Shown piece after piece: positions 30,342 to 38,750 of a stretch of DNA of 64,000 bases; position 1 is the first letter of the stretch, and the number at the start of each line of letters is the position of its first letter. Position numbers and translations under genes: made by a program. Under the pieces are notes generated by a model. That model saw only the letters and a list, made by a program, of their open reading frames with translations, ran no database searches and was not told the DNA's origin. Origin of the DNA: JAGIBJ01 sp032119595 (GTDB lineage Bacteria; Actinomycetota; Thermoleophilia; Solirubrobacterales; Solirubrobacteraceae); contig JAUMBQ010000002.1 in NCBI GenBank assembly GCA_032119595.1, positions 1 to 64,000 on the forward strand, in the 5' to 3' direction.

Positions 30342-30372
30342 CAAATCTGCTCGAAGGTGATTCACTGGTGCC

Positions 30373-32061
30373 ATGACGTCTTCGTCTTTGGACAGCAACG
30401 CTGCCGCGAGCACACTCGCGTTGCACGACTTGGCCGCGCAAGCGCTCAACCCCGACGGCCCGATCCGCGCGGTGACCAATCAGGCCAGACCGCTTCAGCC
30501 TCGCAACCTGTTCTCGACCGATGTTGCCCTGCAGGAGGCCGTCGAACGAGAAGGCGGAGCGTGGGGAGGTGACCGACTGACGTCGATCGGTGCCCTCGCC
30601 GGGAGCGTCGAAGCGCATGACCACAATCTGCGCGCCGAACGCAACGAGCCGCGACTCATCACGCACGACCGGTTTGGCAATCGCGTCGACACGGTCGAGC
30701 TCGACCCGTCGTGGTTCTGGTTGCGGGACCAAGCGGTTCTGCGGGAAGTCCACGCTCTGCCATGGCGCGCCCCGCAGCCCGGTGTCCACGTCGTGCGGGC
30801 GGCCAGCGTCATGTTGTGGAACAACACCAACACCGGCGTGATGTGTCCGCTGACCATGACGTTCGCCGCGGTTCCTACCTTGCGCGACGGGGCGCCACAC
30901 CTGGCCGACCGCTGGGAGCCGCGCCTGACCTCGTCGGACCCCGCGACCGTGGCGATGGCCGGTATGGCGATGACCGAGCGCCAAGGCGGCTCGGACGTTC
31001 GCGCGAACATCACCACCGCCGTCCCGGTCGGCGGAGACGAATACGAGATCTGGGGCCATAAGTGGTTTTGCTCCTACCCGCCGTGCGAGGTCTTCCTCAC
31101 GCTGGCTCAAGCGCCGGGCGGTCTCTCATGCTTCCTCGTGGAGCGCGGCCCGGGCATGGAGTTCCAGCGCCTCAAGGAGAAGCTCGGCACCAAATCGCTG
31201 CCTTCCTCCGAAGTCGAGTTCCGCGGCATTCGCGCGACGCTTGTAGGTGACGAGGGCCGAGGCGTTGCGGCGATCATCCGAATGGTCAACCACACCCGCT
31301 TGGACTGCCTCTTGGGAGCGGCTGCCGGGATGCGTCGAGGCACCGCTGAAGCGATCAATCATGCCCAACACCGTTCCGCATTCGGTGCACTGCTCATCGA
31401 TCAACCCGCGATGCGCAACGTGCTTGCCGACCTCGCCGTCGAATCCGAAGCGGCCACGGCCACAGCACTGCGCGTTGCACGGTCCTACGACGACGACGAT
31501 CCGGCATTTCGGCGGTTCGCGACCGCGGTCATGAAGTACTGGCACTGCAAACGCGCTGCGCCGCACGCCGCCGAAGCGCTCGAGTGCCTCGGCGGCAACG
31601 GGTACGTCGAAGACTCCGGACTCCCGATGCTCTATCGCGACGCCCCGCTCAACGGCATCTGGGAGGGCACCGGCAACGTCGCCGCACTCGACGTGCTTCG
31701 CGCCATGAGCAAAGAACCTGAGGGGCTTGACCGCTACCTGCAAGAGGTTGGCGAGGCCGGCGGCGCCGACCGACACTTCGACGCACAGCTGGCTCGGACT
31801 TCGGAGCAGGCCTTCACGCTGTTTTCCGATGAGCGCATTCCACTGGAACAGCGTCTCTACGACGCTCAGTTTGCGGCCCGCCAAATCGTCGAAGATCTGG
31901 CGGTGTTGCTGCAGGCCAGCGTGCTGCTGCGCGATGCTCCACCGCTGATCGCCGACGCGTTCTGCGCGACTCGTCTCGGCGGTGCCGGCGGACGCGCCTA
32001 CGGCACCCTGCCAACCGGCACCGACGCCAAGGGGATCGTCCACCGCGCAGCCGGAATCTGA
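30373..32061 (+). CDS. aidB: AidB-like acyl-CoA dehydrogenase family protein
   Basis: 562 residues with AidB features: an N-terminal region with NQARPLQPRNLFSTDVALQE, MAMTERQGGSDVRANIT for flavin binding, the shorter loop GHKWFCSYPPCEVFLTLAQ and the C-terminal LECLGGNGYVED followed by ALDVLRAMS. E. coli AidB is a flavoprotein linked to alkylation damage. In actinobacteria homologues often sit with fatty-acid genes, so isovaleryl-CoA-type dehydrogenation is also possible. It diverges from fadE5 and is followed by a TetR regulator. Confidence 0.88.
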   Translation: MTSSSLDSNAAASTLALHDLAAQALNPDGPIRAVTNQARPLQPRNLFSTDVALQEAVEREGGAWGGDRLTSIGALAGSVEAHDHNLRAERNEPRLITHDRFGNRVDTVELDPSWFWLRDQAVLREVHALPWRAPQPGVHVVRAASVMLWNNTNTGVMCPLTMTFAAVPTLRDGAPHLADRWEPRLTSSDPATVAMAGMAMTERQGGSDVRANITTAVPVGGDEYEIWGHKWFCSYPPCEVFLTLAQAPGGLSCFLVERGPGMEFQRLKEKLGTKSLPSSEVEFRGIRATLVGDEGRGVAAIIRMVNHTRLDCLLGAAAGMRRGTAEAINHAQHRSAFGALLIDQPAMRNVLADLAVESEAATATALRVARSYDDDDPAFRRFATAVMKYWHCKRAAPHAAEALECLGGNGYVEDSGLPMLYRDAPLNGIWEGTGNVAALDVLRAMSKEPEGLDRYLQEVGEAGGADRHFDAQLARTSEQAFTLFSDERIPLEQRLYDAQFAARQIVEDLAVLLQASVLLRDAPPLIADAFCATRLGGAGGRAYGTLPTGTDAKGIVHRAAGI

Positions 32062-32124
32062 CGAGCGTCGGCGTGGGCGCTGCGGCACCGAAGTCCCGCA
32101 GCGCCGTAGGCGATACTCGATGCG

Positions 32125-32757
32125 ATGACCACTTCAGCCGACCCAGCCGGCCCGACCGGTCCCGGTCGACCCCGCACCGTCTCCCGTGAGCAGCTCATCC
32201 ATGCTGCGCGGGCGATGGTCACTGAGCACGGATACCGCGGCGCATCCGTTGCCGTGATCGCCGCTGAAGCCGGGGTGTCCAACGGCGCGCTCTATCGCTA
32301 CTTCCCGTCCAAAGTCGATCTGTTCGTCGCGGTGTTTCGCGACGTCTGCGATCGCGAGATCCGAGCGGGCACCCGCGCAGCCAAAGAGGTGGAGGGGCCA
32401 CTGCAGAAGCTTGACGCGCTCCTAGAGAACTTCGCCACACGCGCGCTGGCGACACCGACGCTCGCGTGGGCACTGATTGCGGAACCGGTCGATCCGGCGG
32501 TCGAGCAGGTGCGCATGGAATACCGGCGGACGTATCGCCAATCCGTAGAACGGCTCTTGGATCGGGCCGTCGCGGCCGGCTCGATCCCCGAGCAAGACAC
32601 CGTGATTGCTGCGGCTGCACTTCTCGGGGGCGGCAACGAAGTGCTCGCCGGACCACTCTCGCCACTCGCGGATTCCCAGCGGGACACCGCCGCCGCGATC
32701 GCCGAACTCCGCCGAATGACCTACGGCGTCATCCACACGCCGCACCCGCCTGGGTAA
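32125..32757 (+). CDS. TetR/AcrR family transcriptional regulator
   Basis: 210 residues. The N-terminal HTH reads IAAEAGVSNGALYRYFPSKVDLF, a standard TetR domain, preceded by a Pro/Gly-rich head. The helical C-terminal domain would bind a small ligand, by context an acyl-CoA. It lies 63 bases after aidB on the same strand. The repeated TGAAnCTnGATTCA elements between aidB and fadE5 are its likely operators (inference). Confidence 0.88.
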   Translation: MTTSADPAGPTGPGRPRTVSREQLIHAARAMVTEHGYRGASVAVIAAEAGVSNGALYRYFPSKVDLFVAVFRDVCDREIRAGTRAAKEVEGPLQKLDALLENFATRALATPTLAWALIAEPVDPAVEQVRMEYRRTYRQSVERLLDRAVAAGSIPEQDTVIAAAALLGGGNEVLAGPLSPLADSQRDTAAAIAELRRMTYGVIHTPHPPG

Positions 32758-32914
32758 GAGCCGGTGGCGGGCGACCGTCTTGATGACCCCGGCCGGCCGT
32801 GCCCATGGTCCAGGGCGCAGACTGCCCGGGACCGACCAGCCTTCAGCGACTGAGAAGCATCGAAATTCACGACGGGCCAACGGCGCCGGCCTGTCCTCAG
32901 GCTACGGTCAGCCG

Positions 32915-34345
32915 ATGAGCGCACCGACACAGCCACCGCCCGGCGCCGGAGTCGTGAGCGAGGGCACCGACCACCCGAAGCTCAACAAGGCAATCTCGCG
33001 CAACTTGCTGTTGCTGTTCGTGATCGGCGATGTCGTCGGCGGCGGGATCTACACGCTCGTCGGCGAGATCGGGTCCGAGGTCGGCGGGGTGGTGTGGCTA
33101 CCGATGCTCCTCGCGCTGACCCTCGCGATGTTCACGGCCGCGTCGTATGCCGAGCTCGTCACGAAGTATCCGCAGGCGGCCGGCGCGGCGTTGTACGTGA
33201 ACAAGGCCTTCACTCGGCCGTTCCTCACGTTCATGGTGGCGTTCGCGGTGATGTGCTCGGGCATCGCGTCCGCGGCGACACTCTCACGCGGCGTGTCCGG
33301 CAAATACCTGCCGCAGCTCTGGGCCGAGACGCCGATCGTGCCGGTCGCGCTGATCTTCCTCGTGCTCGTCGCCGCGCTGAACTTCCGCGGCATCAGTGAG
33401 TCAGTGAAGGTGAATCTCGTCCTGACGCTCATCGAGCTCGGCGGCCTCATCTTGGTGATCGTCGTTGCGATCGCAGCGCTCGGCAGCGGCGAGGGCGACA
33501 TCGCCAACGCCTTCACGTTTGACGGGCACGAGGGCAGCGTGGTTGGCGCCGCGGTGGCTGGCACTGCGCTCGCGTTCTACGCGCTGATCGGCTTCGAGGA
33601 TTCCGTCAACGTCGCTGAGGAGACGAAAGAGCCGGTTCGCGACTACCCGCGGGCGCTGTTCGGCGGGATCATGATCGCCGGCACGATCTACCTGATCATC
33701 GGTGTCCTGGCACCGGCTGTCCTCGACCGCGCGACCCTGACCGACATCGAGAACGGGACGCCTCTGATCTCGCTCGCGAACACCGGCCCGCTCGGCGTGC
33801 CCACCAAGGTGTTTGCGGTGATCGGCATCCTCGCGCTCGCCAACGGCGCGCTCATCAACATGATCATGGCGTCGCGGCTCGTGTACGGCATGAGCGTGCA
33901 GAGCATCGTGCCTCGCGTGTTCGCGAGGGTGCATCGGACCCGGCGCACGCCCTGGGCAGCGATCCTGTTCACCTCGGCCCTGGCGATGTGCCTGGCAAGC
34001 ACCGGCTCGGTCTCCGACCTCGCGTCGACGACGGTCGTCCTGCTGCTCCTCGTGTTCTCGTTCGTGAACGTCGCCGTCCTTCGGCTCCGCCACGACCTGG
34101 TCGATGCACCGCACTTCGAGGCCTCGACCATCGTGCCGTTGATCGGCGCCGTGGCGAGCGTCGGATTGCTCGTCTTCCGCGTCGTCGACGCTCCGGAGCA
34201 GCTCCTGCGCGCGGCATTGCTCCTGACGCTCGGTGTCGTGCTGTGGTTCGTGAACGCCGGCGCCCGGCGCGCCGAGGATCGGCGGTTCCAAACCACCGAG
34301 ATCGTCGCGATGCAGCGTGGCGAAGAGACCGAACGTCGCGACTGA
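32915..34345 (+). CDS. APC-superfamily amino acid/polyamine permease
   Basis: About twelve membrane segments in 476 residues. The first helix has the APC signature ISRNLLLLFVIGDVVGGGIYTLVGEI, and GIASAATLSRGVSGKYLP and YALIGFEDSVNVAEETKEPVRDYPRA (consensus of segment 6 and following loop) confirm the family. It probably takes up or exchanges amino acids; the substrate cannot be told. ATG at 32915 was chosen; the frame is open upstream but without homology. Confidence 0.88.
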   Translation: MSAPTQPPPGAGVVSEGTDHPKLNKAISRNLLLLFVIGDVVGGGIYTLVGEIGSEVGGVVWLPMLLALTLAMFTAASYAELVTKYPQAAGAALYVNKAFTRPFLTFMVAFAVMCSGIASAATLSRGVSGKYLPQLWAETPIVPVALIFLVLVAALNFRGISESVKVNLVLTLIELGGLILVIVVAIAALGSGEGDIANAFTFDGHEGSVVGAAVAGTALAFYALIGFEDSVNVAEETKEPVRDYPRALFGGIMIAGTIYLIIGVLAPAVLDRATLTDIENGTPLISLANTGPLGVPTKVFAVIGILALANGALINMIMASRLVYGMSVQSIVPRVFARVHRTRRTPWAAILFTSALAMCLASTGSVSDLASTTVVLLLLVFSFVNVAVLRLRHDLVDAPHFEASTIVPLIGAVASVGLLVFRVVDAPEQLLRAALLLTLGVVLWFVNAGARRAEDRRFQTTEIVAMQRGEETERRD

Positions 34346-34366
34346 CCGCGCGGGAGGGCGCCTGTG

Positions 34367-34380
34367 TGAACAGGTGTTCA
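34367..34380. promoter_or_regulatory. SOS-box-like palindrome upstream of ispG
   Basis: TGAACAGGTGTTCA is an inverted repeat with a two-base spacer, sitting 26 bases before the ispG start. Its core GAAC-N4-GTTC equals that of LexA boxes of Gram-positive bacteria, although the flanking bases are T/A rather than C/G. It could equally be an operator for another dimeric regulator. Confidence 0.35.
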
Positions 34381-34405
34381 TCGCTCACGGGCGTGCCTCC
34401 GTAGA

Positions 34406-35704
34406 ATGAGGTACATGGCTTCCGCGCGTCAGATCCACGTCGGCAACGTCCCCGTTGGCGGTGGGGCCCCCGTCGCCGTGCAGACGATGACGAAGACGGA
34501 GACGGCCAACCACGTCGAGACGCTCGCGCAGATCAAGCGCGTCGCCGAGGCCGGGGCCGACATTGTCCGCGTCGCCGTGCCGCGCGAGCAGGACGTGGAG
34601 GCGCTGCGGGATCACATCCTGCCGTTCTCGCCGATCCCGATCATCGCCGACATCCACTTCAACCACACCCTCGCGATCAAGGCGATCGAGGCGGGCGTGC
34701 ACTGCATCCGGATCAACCCGGGCAACATCGGCGGTCCCGACAAGGTCGCGCAGGTGGTGGCGAAAGCCAAAGAGTTCAACGTGCCGATGCGCATTGGCGT
34801 CAACTCCGGTTCGCTCCCCAAGCACCTGATCGACCTGGAATTCGAGAATCCGGTCGAGGCGCTCGTCACCGCCGCGACCGACTTCGTCGACCTCATGCAT
34901 CGCCTCGATTTCGACGACTTCAAGGTGTCAATGAAGTCGACGAGCGTGCCGAACACGATCGCCTCCAACCGGCTTCTGTCCAACAAGATCGACCACCCGC
35001 TTCACCTCGGCGTCACCGAGGCCGGTACCAAGTGGACCGGCTCGATCAAAAGTGCGGTCGGCCTCGGCACCCTCCTGGCCGACGGCATCGGCGACACCGT
35101 GCGCATCAGTCTCTCGACCTTCCATGCGGAGGAAGAGGTCAAGGTCGCCTGGGAGATCCTCAAGGCCCTGAAGCTCCGCGAGAAGGGCCCGGTGCTGATC
35201 GCCTGCCCGACGTGCGGCCGGCTCCAGTTCGACATGGACTCGATCGTCACCGAGGTCGAGCAGCGCCTCCAGGCCTACCCGGATCCGATCGAGGTCTCGA
35301 TCCTCGGCTGCGCCGTCAACGGCATCGGCGAGGCGCGGCACGCCGACTTCGGCATCACGGGCGCCAAGGACGCGGGCATGATCTTCTCCAAGGGCGAGCC
35401 CCTCAAGAAGGTGCCGACCGACCGCCTCGTCGAGGAGCTGTTTGCCGAGATCGACCGGTACTACGCGTCCGACAAGACCATCGTGCGCGACGCCAAGCTT
35501 GCCGCCGAGGCACGCCAGTGGTTGGCTGAGAACGAGGACCTCGAGGCGATGACTCCCGAGCGTCTGGCCGCGATGGAACTGGAGAAGAACAAGGCTGCCG
35601 GCGGTGGCGAGGACCTCTTCGAGACGCTCGCGGTGACGCCGGCTGCGACGGCCACGGTCGACGAGGCCTCCTCGCCGACGGCTGGGCGCCGCTTCAACCG
35701 CTGA
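34406..35704 (+). CDS. ispG: 4-hydroxy-3-methylbut-2-enyl-diphosphate synthase
   Basis: An iron-sulphur enzyme of the MEP pathway (MEcPP to HMBPP). The barrel part has IADIHFNHTLAIKAIEAG and RINPGNIGG. The cluster cysteines are in ACPTCGRLQFD and ILGCAVNGIGEAR, where the usual NGPGEA is NGIGEA. The C-terminal 45 residues are a non-conserved tail. The protein is 432 residues. ATG at 34415 (MASARQIHVG) is an equally good start. It probably acts downstream of dxr. Confidence 0.93.
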   Translation: MRYMASARQIHVGNVPVGGGAPVAVQTMTKTETANHVETLAQIKRVAEAGADIVRVAVPREQDVEALRDHILPFSPIPIIADIHFNHTLAIKAIEAGVHCIRINPGNIGGPDKVAQVVAKAKEFNVPMRIGVNSGSLPKHLIDLEFENPVEALVTAATDFVDLMHRLDFDDFKVSMKSTSVPNTIASNRLLSNKIDHPLHLGVTEAGTKWTGSIKSAVGLGTLLADGIGDTVRISLSTFHAEEEVKVAWEILKALKLREKGPVLIACPTCGRLQFDMDSIVTEVEQRLQAYPDPIEVSILGCAVNGIGEARHADFGITGAKDAGMIFSKGEPLKKVPTDRLVEELFAEIDRYYASDKTIVRDAKLAAEARQWLAENEDLEAMTPERLAAMELEKNKAAGGGEDLFETLAVTPAATATVDEASSPTAGRRFNR

Positions 35705-35737
35705 GCTGAGCCCGGCGACGGCGACCGGCCGCTCTCC

Positions 35738-37027
35738 GTGGGCGCAAATGACGAGGATCAGCCGGCGCCGCGCGGGCTGAGCCGGCGGCGTCTGATCGAA
35801 CTCGGCGGCGGGTTTGCCGTTGGCGCTGCGGTGGGCGGCGCGGCCGCAGCTGGTGCTGCAAGCCGCAGCCATGGCGACGGTGGGCGGGACGGGGCGGTCG
35901 TCCCGTTCGACGGCCCAGGCGAGCAGGCTGGGATCACAACCGACCGCCCGAGTCAGCTGGCGATGGCCGCCCTCGATCTTTCGGATGACCTCTCAGGCAC
36001 CTTCGGGCGCACTGAGTTGGCCGCGCTCATGCGCGACTGGTCGACGGCCGCTCGCGCGCTCATGCGCGGCGCGTCGCTTCCGGGTGGGCTCGGACCGTCG
36101 AGTGGGCTCGGTGCGCCCGCGGACACCGGCGAGTCTGTCGGGCTCGAGCCCGCCGGGCTCACGATCACGTTCGGGTTTGGACCGGGGCTGTTCGAGGCGT
36201 CCCGCGGCCTCATGCCGGCCGGGCAGCGGCCGGAGCGGTTTGAGCCGCTCCCGCGCTTTCGCGGCGACGAACTCCAGGACGAGTGGTGCGGTGGAGACCT
36301 TATGGTTGCTGCGGCTGCCGACGATGCGCAAGTCGCCGTCCACGCCATCCACACCCTGGCGCGCGTCGCGCGCGGGGCGGCACGTCTGCGCTGGCTGCAG
36401 CGCGGGTTCATTCCGGCAGCGCCCAAAGGGGAGGCACCTCGCAACCTTCTGGGCTTCCAGGACGGGCAGAGCCAGCTCGACCACCGCGACCCGGCGGCCG
36501 CGAGCCGGCTGCTCTGGGCGGGCGACGATGCCCCCGCCTGGCTCCGCGGCGGCGGGACGTTCCTCGTCGTCCGACGGATCCGGCTTCAGCTCGAGCCTTG
36601 GGACACGGCGACGCTTGAGCACCAGGAGGCGACGATCGGTCGCACGCGGAAGGCCGGGGTGTTTCTGCCCGCGACCGGCGTCGGTGGGAGCGCCTACGAA
36701 GGGGAGGCGGCCGGTTCAACGAGCCCAGGCGCGCGCGGCAGCCACGCGACGGTCGCCCGCGACGCCGCGTTCGCGACGGGCCAAATCCTCCGACGGCCCT
36801 ACTCGTACGCCGACGGCATCTTGCCGGGGACTGGGCAGGTCGATGCCGGCTTGATCTTCCTGGCGTACCAACGCAGCGTTCCCGGCCAGTTCGTTCCGAT
36901 GCAAACGCGCCTTGCGGAACACGACGCGCTCGGCGACTACGCCACCGCCATCGGGTCAGCGGTGTTCGCCATTGCGCCGGCCAGCCGCCATGCGCGTGAC
37001 TGGGTCGGCGGCGTGCTACTCGACTGA
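35738..37027 (+). CDS. Tat-exported DyP-type haem peroxidase (EfeB-like)
   Basis: A twin-arginine signal is present (SRRRLIELGGGFAVGAAVGG, residues 15-34). The DyP motif reads NLLGFQDGQSQ, with Gln where most family members have Lys or Arg before DGT. SHATVARD carries the probable haem-ligand His, and QILRRPYSYADG follows as in EfeB. 429 residues, GTG start. EfeB works with EfeU/EfeO in iron uptake, but neither is nearby, so this is a stand-alone secreted peroxidase. Confidence 0.88.
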   Translation: MGANDEDQPAPRGLSRRRLIELGGGFAVGAAVGGAAAAGAASRSHGDGGRDGAVVPFDGPGEQAGITTDRPSQLAMAALDLSDDLSGTFGRTELAALMRDWSTAARALMRGASLPGGLGPSSGLGAPADTGESVGLEPAGLTITFGFGPGLFEASRGLMPAGQRPERFEPLPRFRGDELQDEWCGGDLMVAAAADDAQVAVHAIHTLARVARGAARLRWLQRGFIPAAPKGEAPRNLLGFQDGQSQLDHRDPAAASRLLWAGDDAPAWLRGGGTFLVVRRIRLQLEPWDTATLEHQEATIGRTRKAGVFLPATGVGGSAYEGEAAGSTSPGARGSHATVARDAAFATGQILRRPYSYADGILPGTGQVDAGLIFLAYQRSVPGQFVPMQTRLAEHDALGDYATAIGSAVFAIAPASRHARDWVGGVLLD

Positions 37028-37086
37028 TCTGTGGTCGCTCGGTGACCGCGCTGGTGTCTGGCCGCTCCGCCCGGTAGACAAGAGCT

Positions 37087-38124
37087 ATGCGTGTCGGAAT
37101 TCTCACGGCCGGCGGCGACTGCCCCGGCCTCAACGCGGTCATTCGCGCCGCGACGCGACGGCTCCTCGCCGACGGGCACGAGCCGGTCGGTTTGCTCCGT
37201 GGCTACGAAGGGCTCGCCGAGCCATCCCAGCGGATCCCGCTGACGGAGGAGCGCGTCCGCGGCATCCTGCAGCTCGGCGGAACCATTCTGGAGAGTTCCT
37301 CGTTCGATCCCCATCACGAGCCACGCGGGCTCGAACGGGTGCAGGCCGCGCAGGCGTCCGACCCGCTCGACGCGGTGATCGCCATCGGCGGCGATCACAC
37401 CCAGTGGGTGTCGCGGCGGCTCCACGAGGAGACCGGCCTTGGGGTGGTCGGCGTGCCGAAGACCATCGACAACGACGTGGTCGGCACCGACCGCACCTTC
37501 GGGTTCGACACGGCCGTGCAGACCGCTACCGATGCGATCGACAAGCTGCGGACCACGGCACAATCCCACCACCGGGTGATCGTCTGCGAGGTGATGGGGC
37601 GCAACTCGGGCTGGATCGCCGCCGCGGCGGGCATGGCATCCGGAGCCGATCAGATCATCGTGCCGGAGGTCGAGCGCACCGTCGACGAGATCGCCGCCGC
37701 GCTGCGCGGGCGTCATGAGCGTGGGCACACATCGTCGATCGTGGTCGTCGCGGAGGGGGCAGCGCTCACGTTTGAGCGGGGCCACGGCGAAGTCGTGCTC
37801 GCCGCCGAAACGCCGGACTCCTACGGGTACGCGAGGATCGGTGGCATCGGTGCGCGACTCGCCTCCGAGCTGGAAGGCCGGACGGGCTTTGAAGCCCGCG
37901 TGACGGTGCTCGGGCACATTCAGCGCGGCGGTTCGCCAGTGGCCACCGACCGGATCCTCGCGACCCGGTACGGACTCCACGCCGCCGAACTCGTGGTTCG
38001 TGGCCAGACCGGCCGGATGGTGTCGCTCCGTGGAACGGAGATCAGTTCCGTTCCGTTCGCCGAGACGGAGGGTGTCCGGCCGGTCGATCCGGCGTTGCTC
38101 GCGGCTGCTGCCGTGTTCTACTAG
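37087..38124 (+). CDS. pfkA: 6-phosphofructokinase, PFKA family, with unusual His104
   Basis: Phosphorylates fructose 6-phosphate in glycolysis. GILTAGGDCPGLNAVIR at residue 4, PKTIDNDVVGTDRTFGFDTA (substrate and catalytic Asp) and VMGRNSGWIAA are clear. Residue 104 decides the phosphoryl donor in this family (Gly for ATP, Asp for pyrophosphate); here it is His in IGGDHTQ (codon 37396-37398). The Lys in PKTIDND is typical of pyrophosphate-dependent or mixed group III enzymes. The donor therefore cannot be assigned. 345 residues. Confidence 0.88.
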   Translation: MRVGILTAGGDCPGLNAVIRAATRRLLADGHEPVGLLRGYEGLAEPSQRIPLTEERVRGILQLGGTILESSSFDPHHEPRGLERVQAAQASDPLDAVIAIGGDHTQWVSRRLHEETGLGVVGVPKTIDNDVVGTDRTFGFDTAVQTATDAIDKLRTTAQSHHRVIVCEVMGRNSGWIAAAAGMASGADQIIVPEVERTVDEIAAALRGRHERGHTSSIVVVAEGAALTFERGHGEVVLAAETPDSYGYARIGGIGARLASELEGRTGFEARVTVLGHIQRGGSPVATDRILATRYGLHAAELVVRGQTGRMVSLRGTEISSVPFAETEGVRPVDPALLAAAAVFY

Positions 38125-38138
38125 GGGACCGGCGGCGT

Positions 38139-38576
38139 TTAGCCGACGAGCGTCTTGCCGTTCGCGATCAGGGTGACCTGGATGTTGCCGCTGGTCGCCT
38201 TGGAATACGGGCAAACGCGATGGGCCTTGCCGACGAGCATCGCCGCGGTCTCGTCGTCGAGCGACGGGATGGTGACATCGAGCGTGGCCTGAAGCCCGAG
38301 GCCGTCTGCAGTCTTGCCGATCTCGACCGTGGAGAGGATGGAGACGTCGCTCGCATCGACATTCTCGGCCCTTGCGACGCCGAAGATCGCCCCTTCGAAG
38401 CAGGCCGCGTAGCCGATCGCGAAGAGCTGTTCGGGGTTGGTGCCAGTGCCGCCGGCGCCGCCCAGCTCCTCCGGCGTGGAGAGGTCGACCTCCAAGGTGC
38501 CGTCGTCGGTCTTGCCGTGCCCGGCGCGGCCGCCGGTGACGGTGGCCTTGGCGGTGTAGAGCGTCTTGAACGCCAT
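38139..38576 (-). CDS. ohr: Organic hydroperoxide resistance protein (Ohr/OsmC family)
   Basis: A thiol peroxidase that reduces organic hydroperoxides. The two redox cysteines are Cys59 in GYAACFEGAI and Cys122 in RVCPYSKAT, the Ohr spacing, with NPEQLFAIG before the first. 145 residues. It converges on pfkA with 14 bases between stops. No MarR/OhrR regulator is adjacent. Confidence 0.94.
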   Translation of the reverse strand: MAFKTLYTAKATVTGGRAGHGKTDDGTLEVDLSTPEELGGAGGTGTNPEQLFAIGYAACFEGAIFGVARAENVDASDVSILSTVEIGKTADGLGLQATLDVTIPSLDDETAAMLVGKAHRVCPYSKATSGNIQVTLIANGKTLVG

Positions 38577-38750
38577 GGGGAGAGCTCCTCAGATGGTTGA
38601 GCGTGGAAGCGGGCCCGTGGGGCTGCTCCCGATGCGCTCCCACCGACCATAGTGGGGCGCCGTTCGACCGCCGCGCCGTTTACGGTGGTGCACCCGACCG
38701 CAACCGCGCGACATGCGCCGGGTTACAGCGGCAGGTCGCACCGAGGCCCG

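Noticed and set aside
35738..37027. Part of an EfeUOB iron uptake operon
   Set aside because: No efeU or efeO gene is adjacent; only the peroxidase is present.
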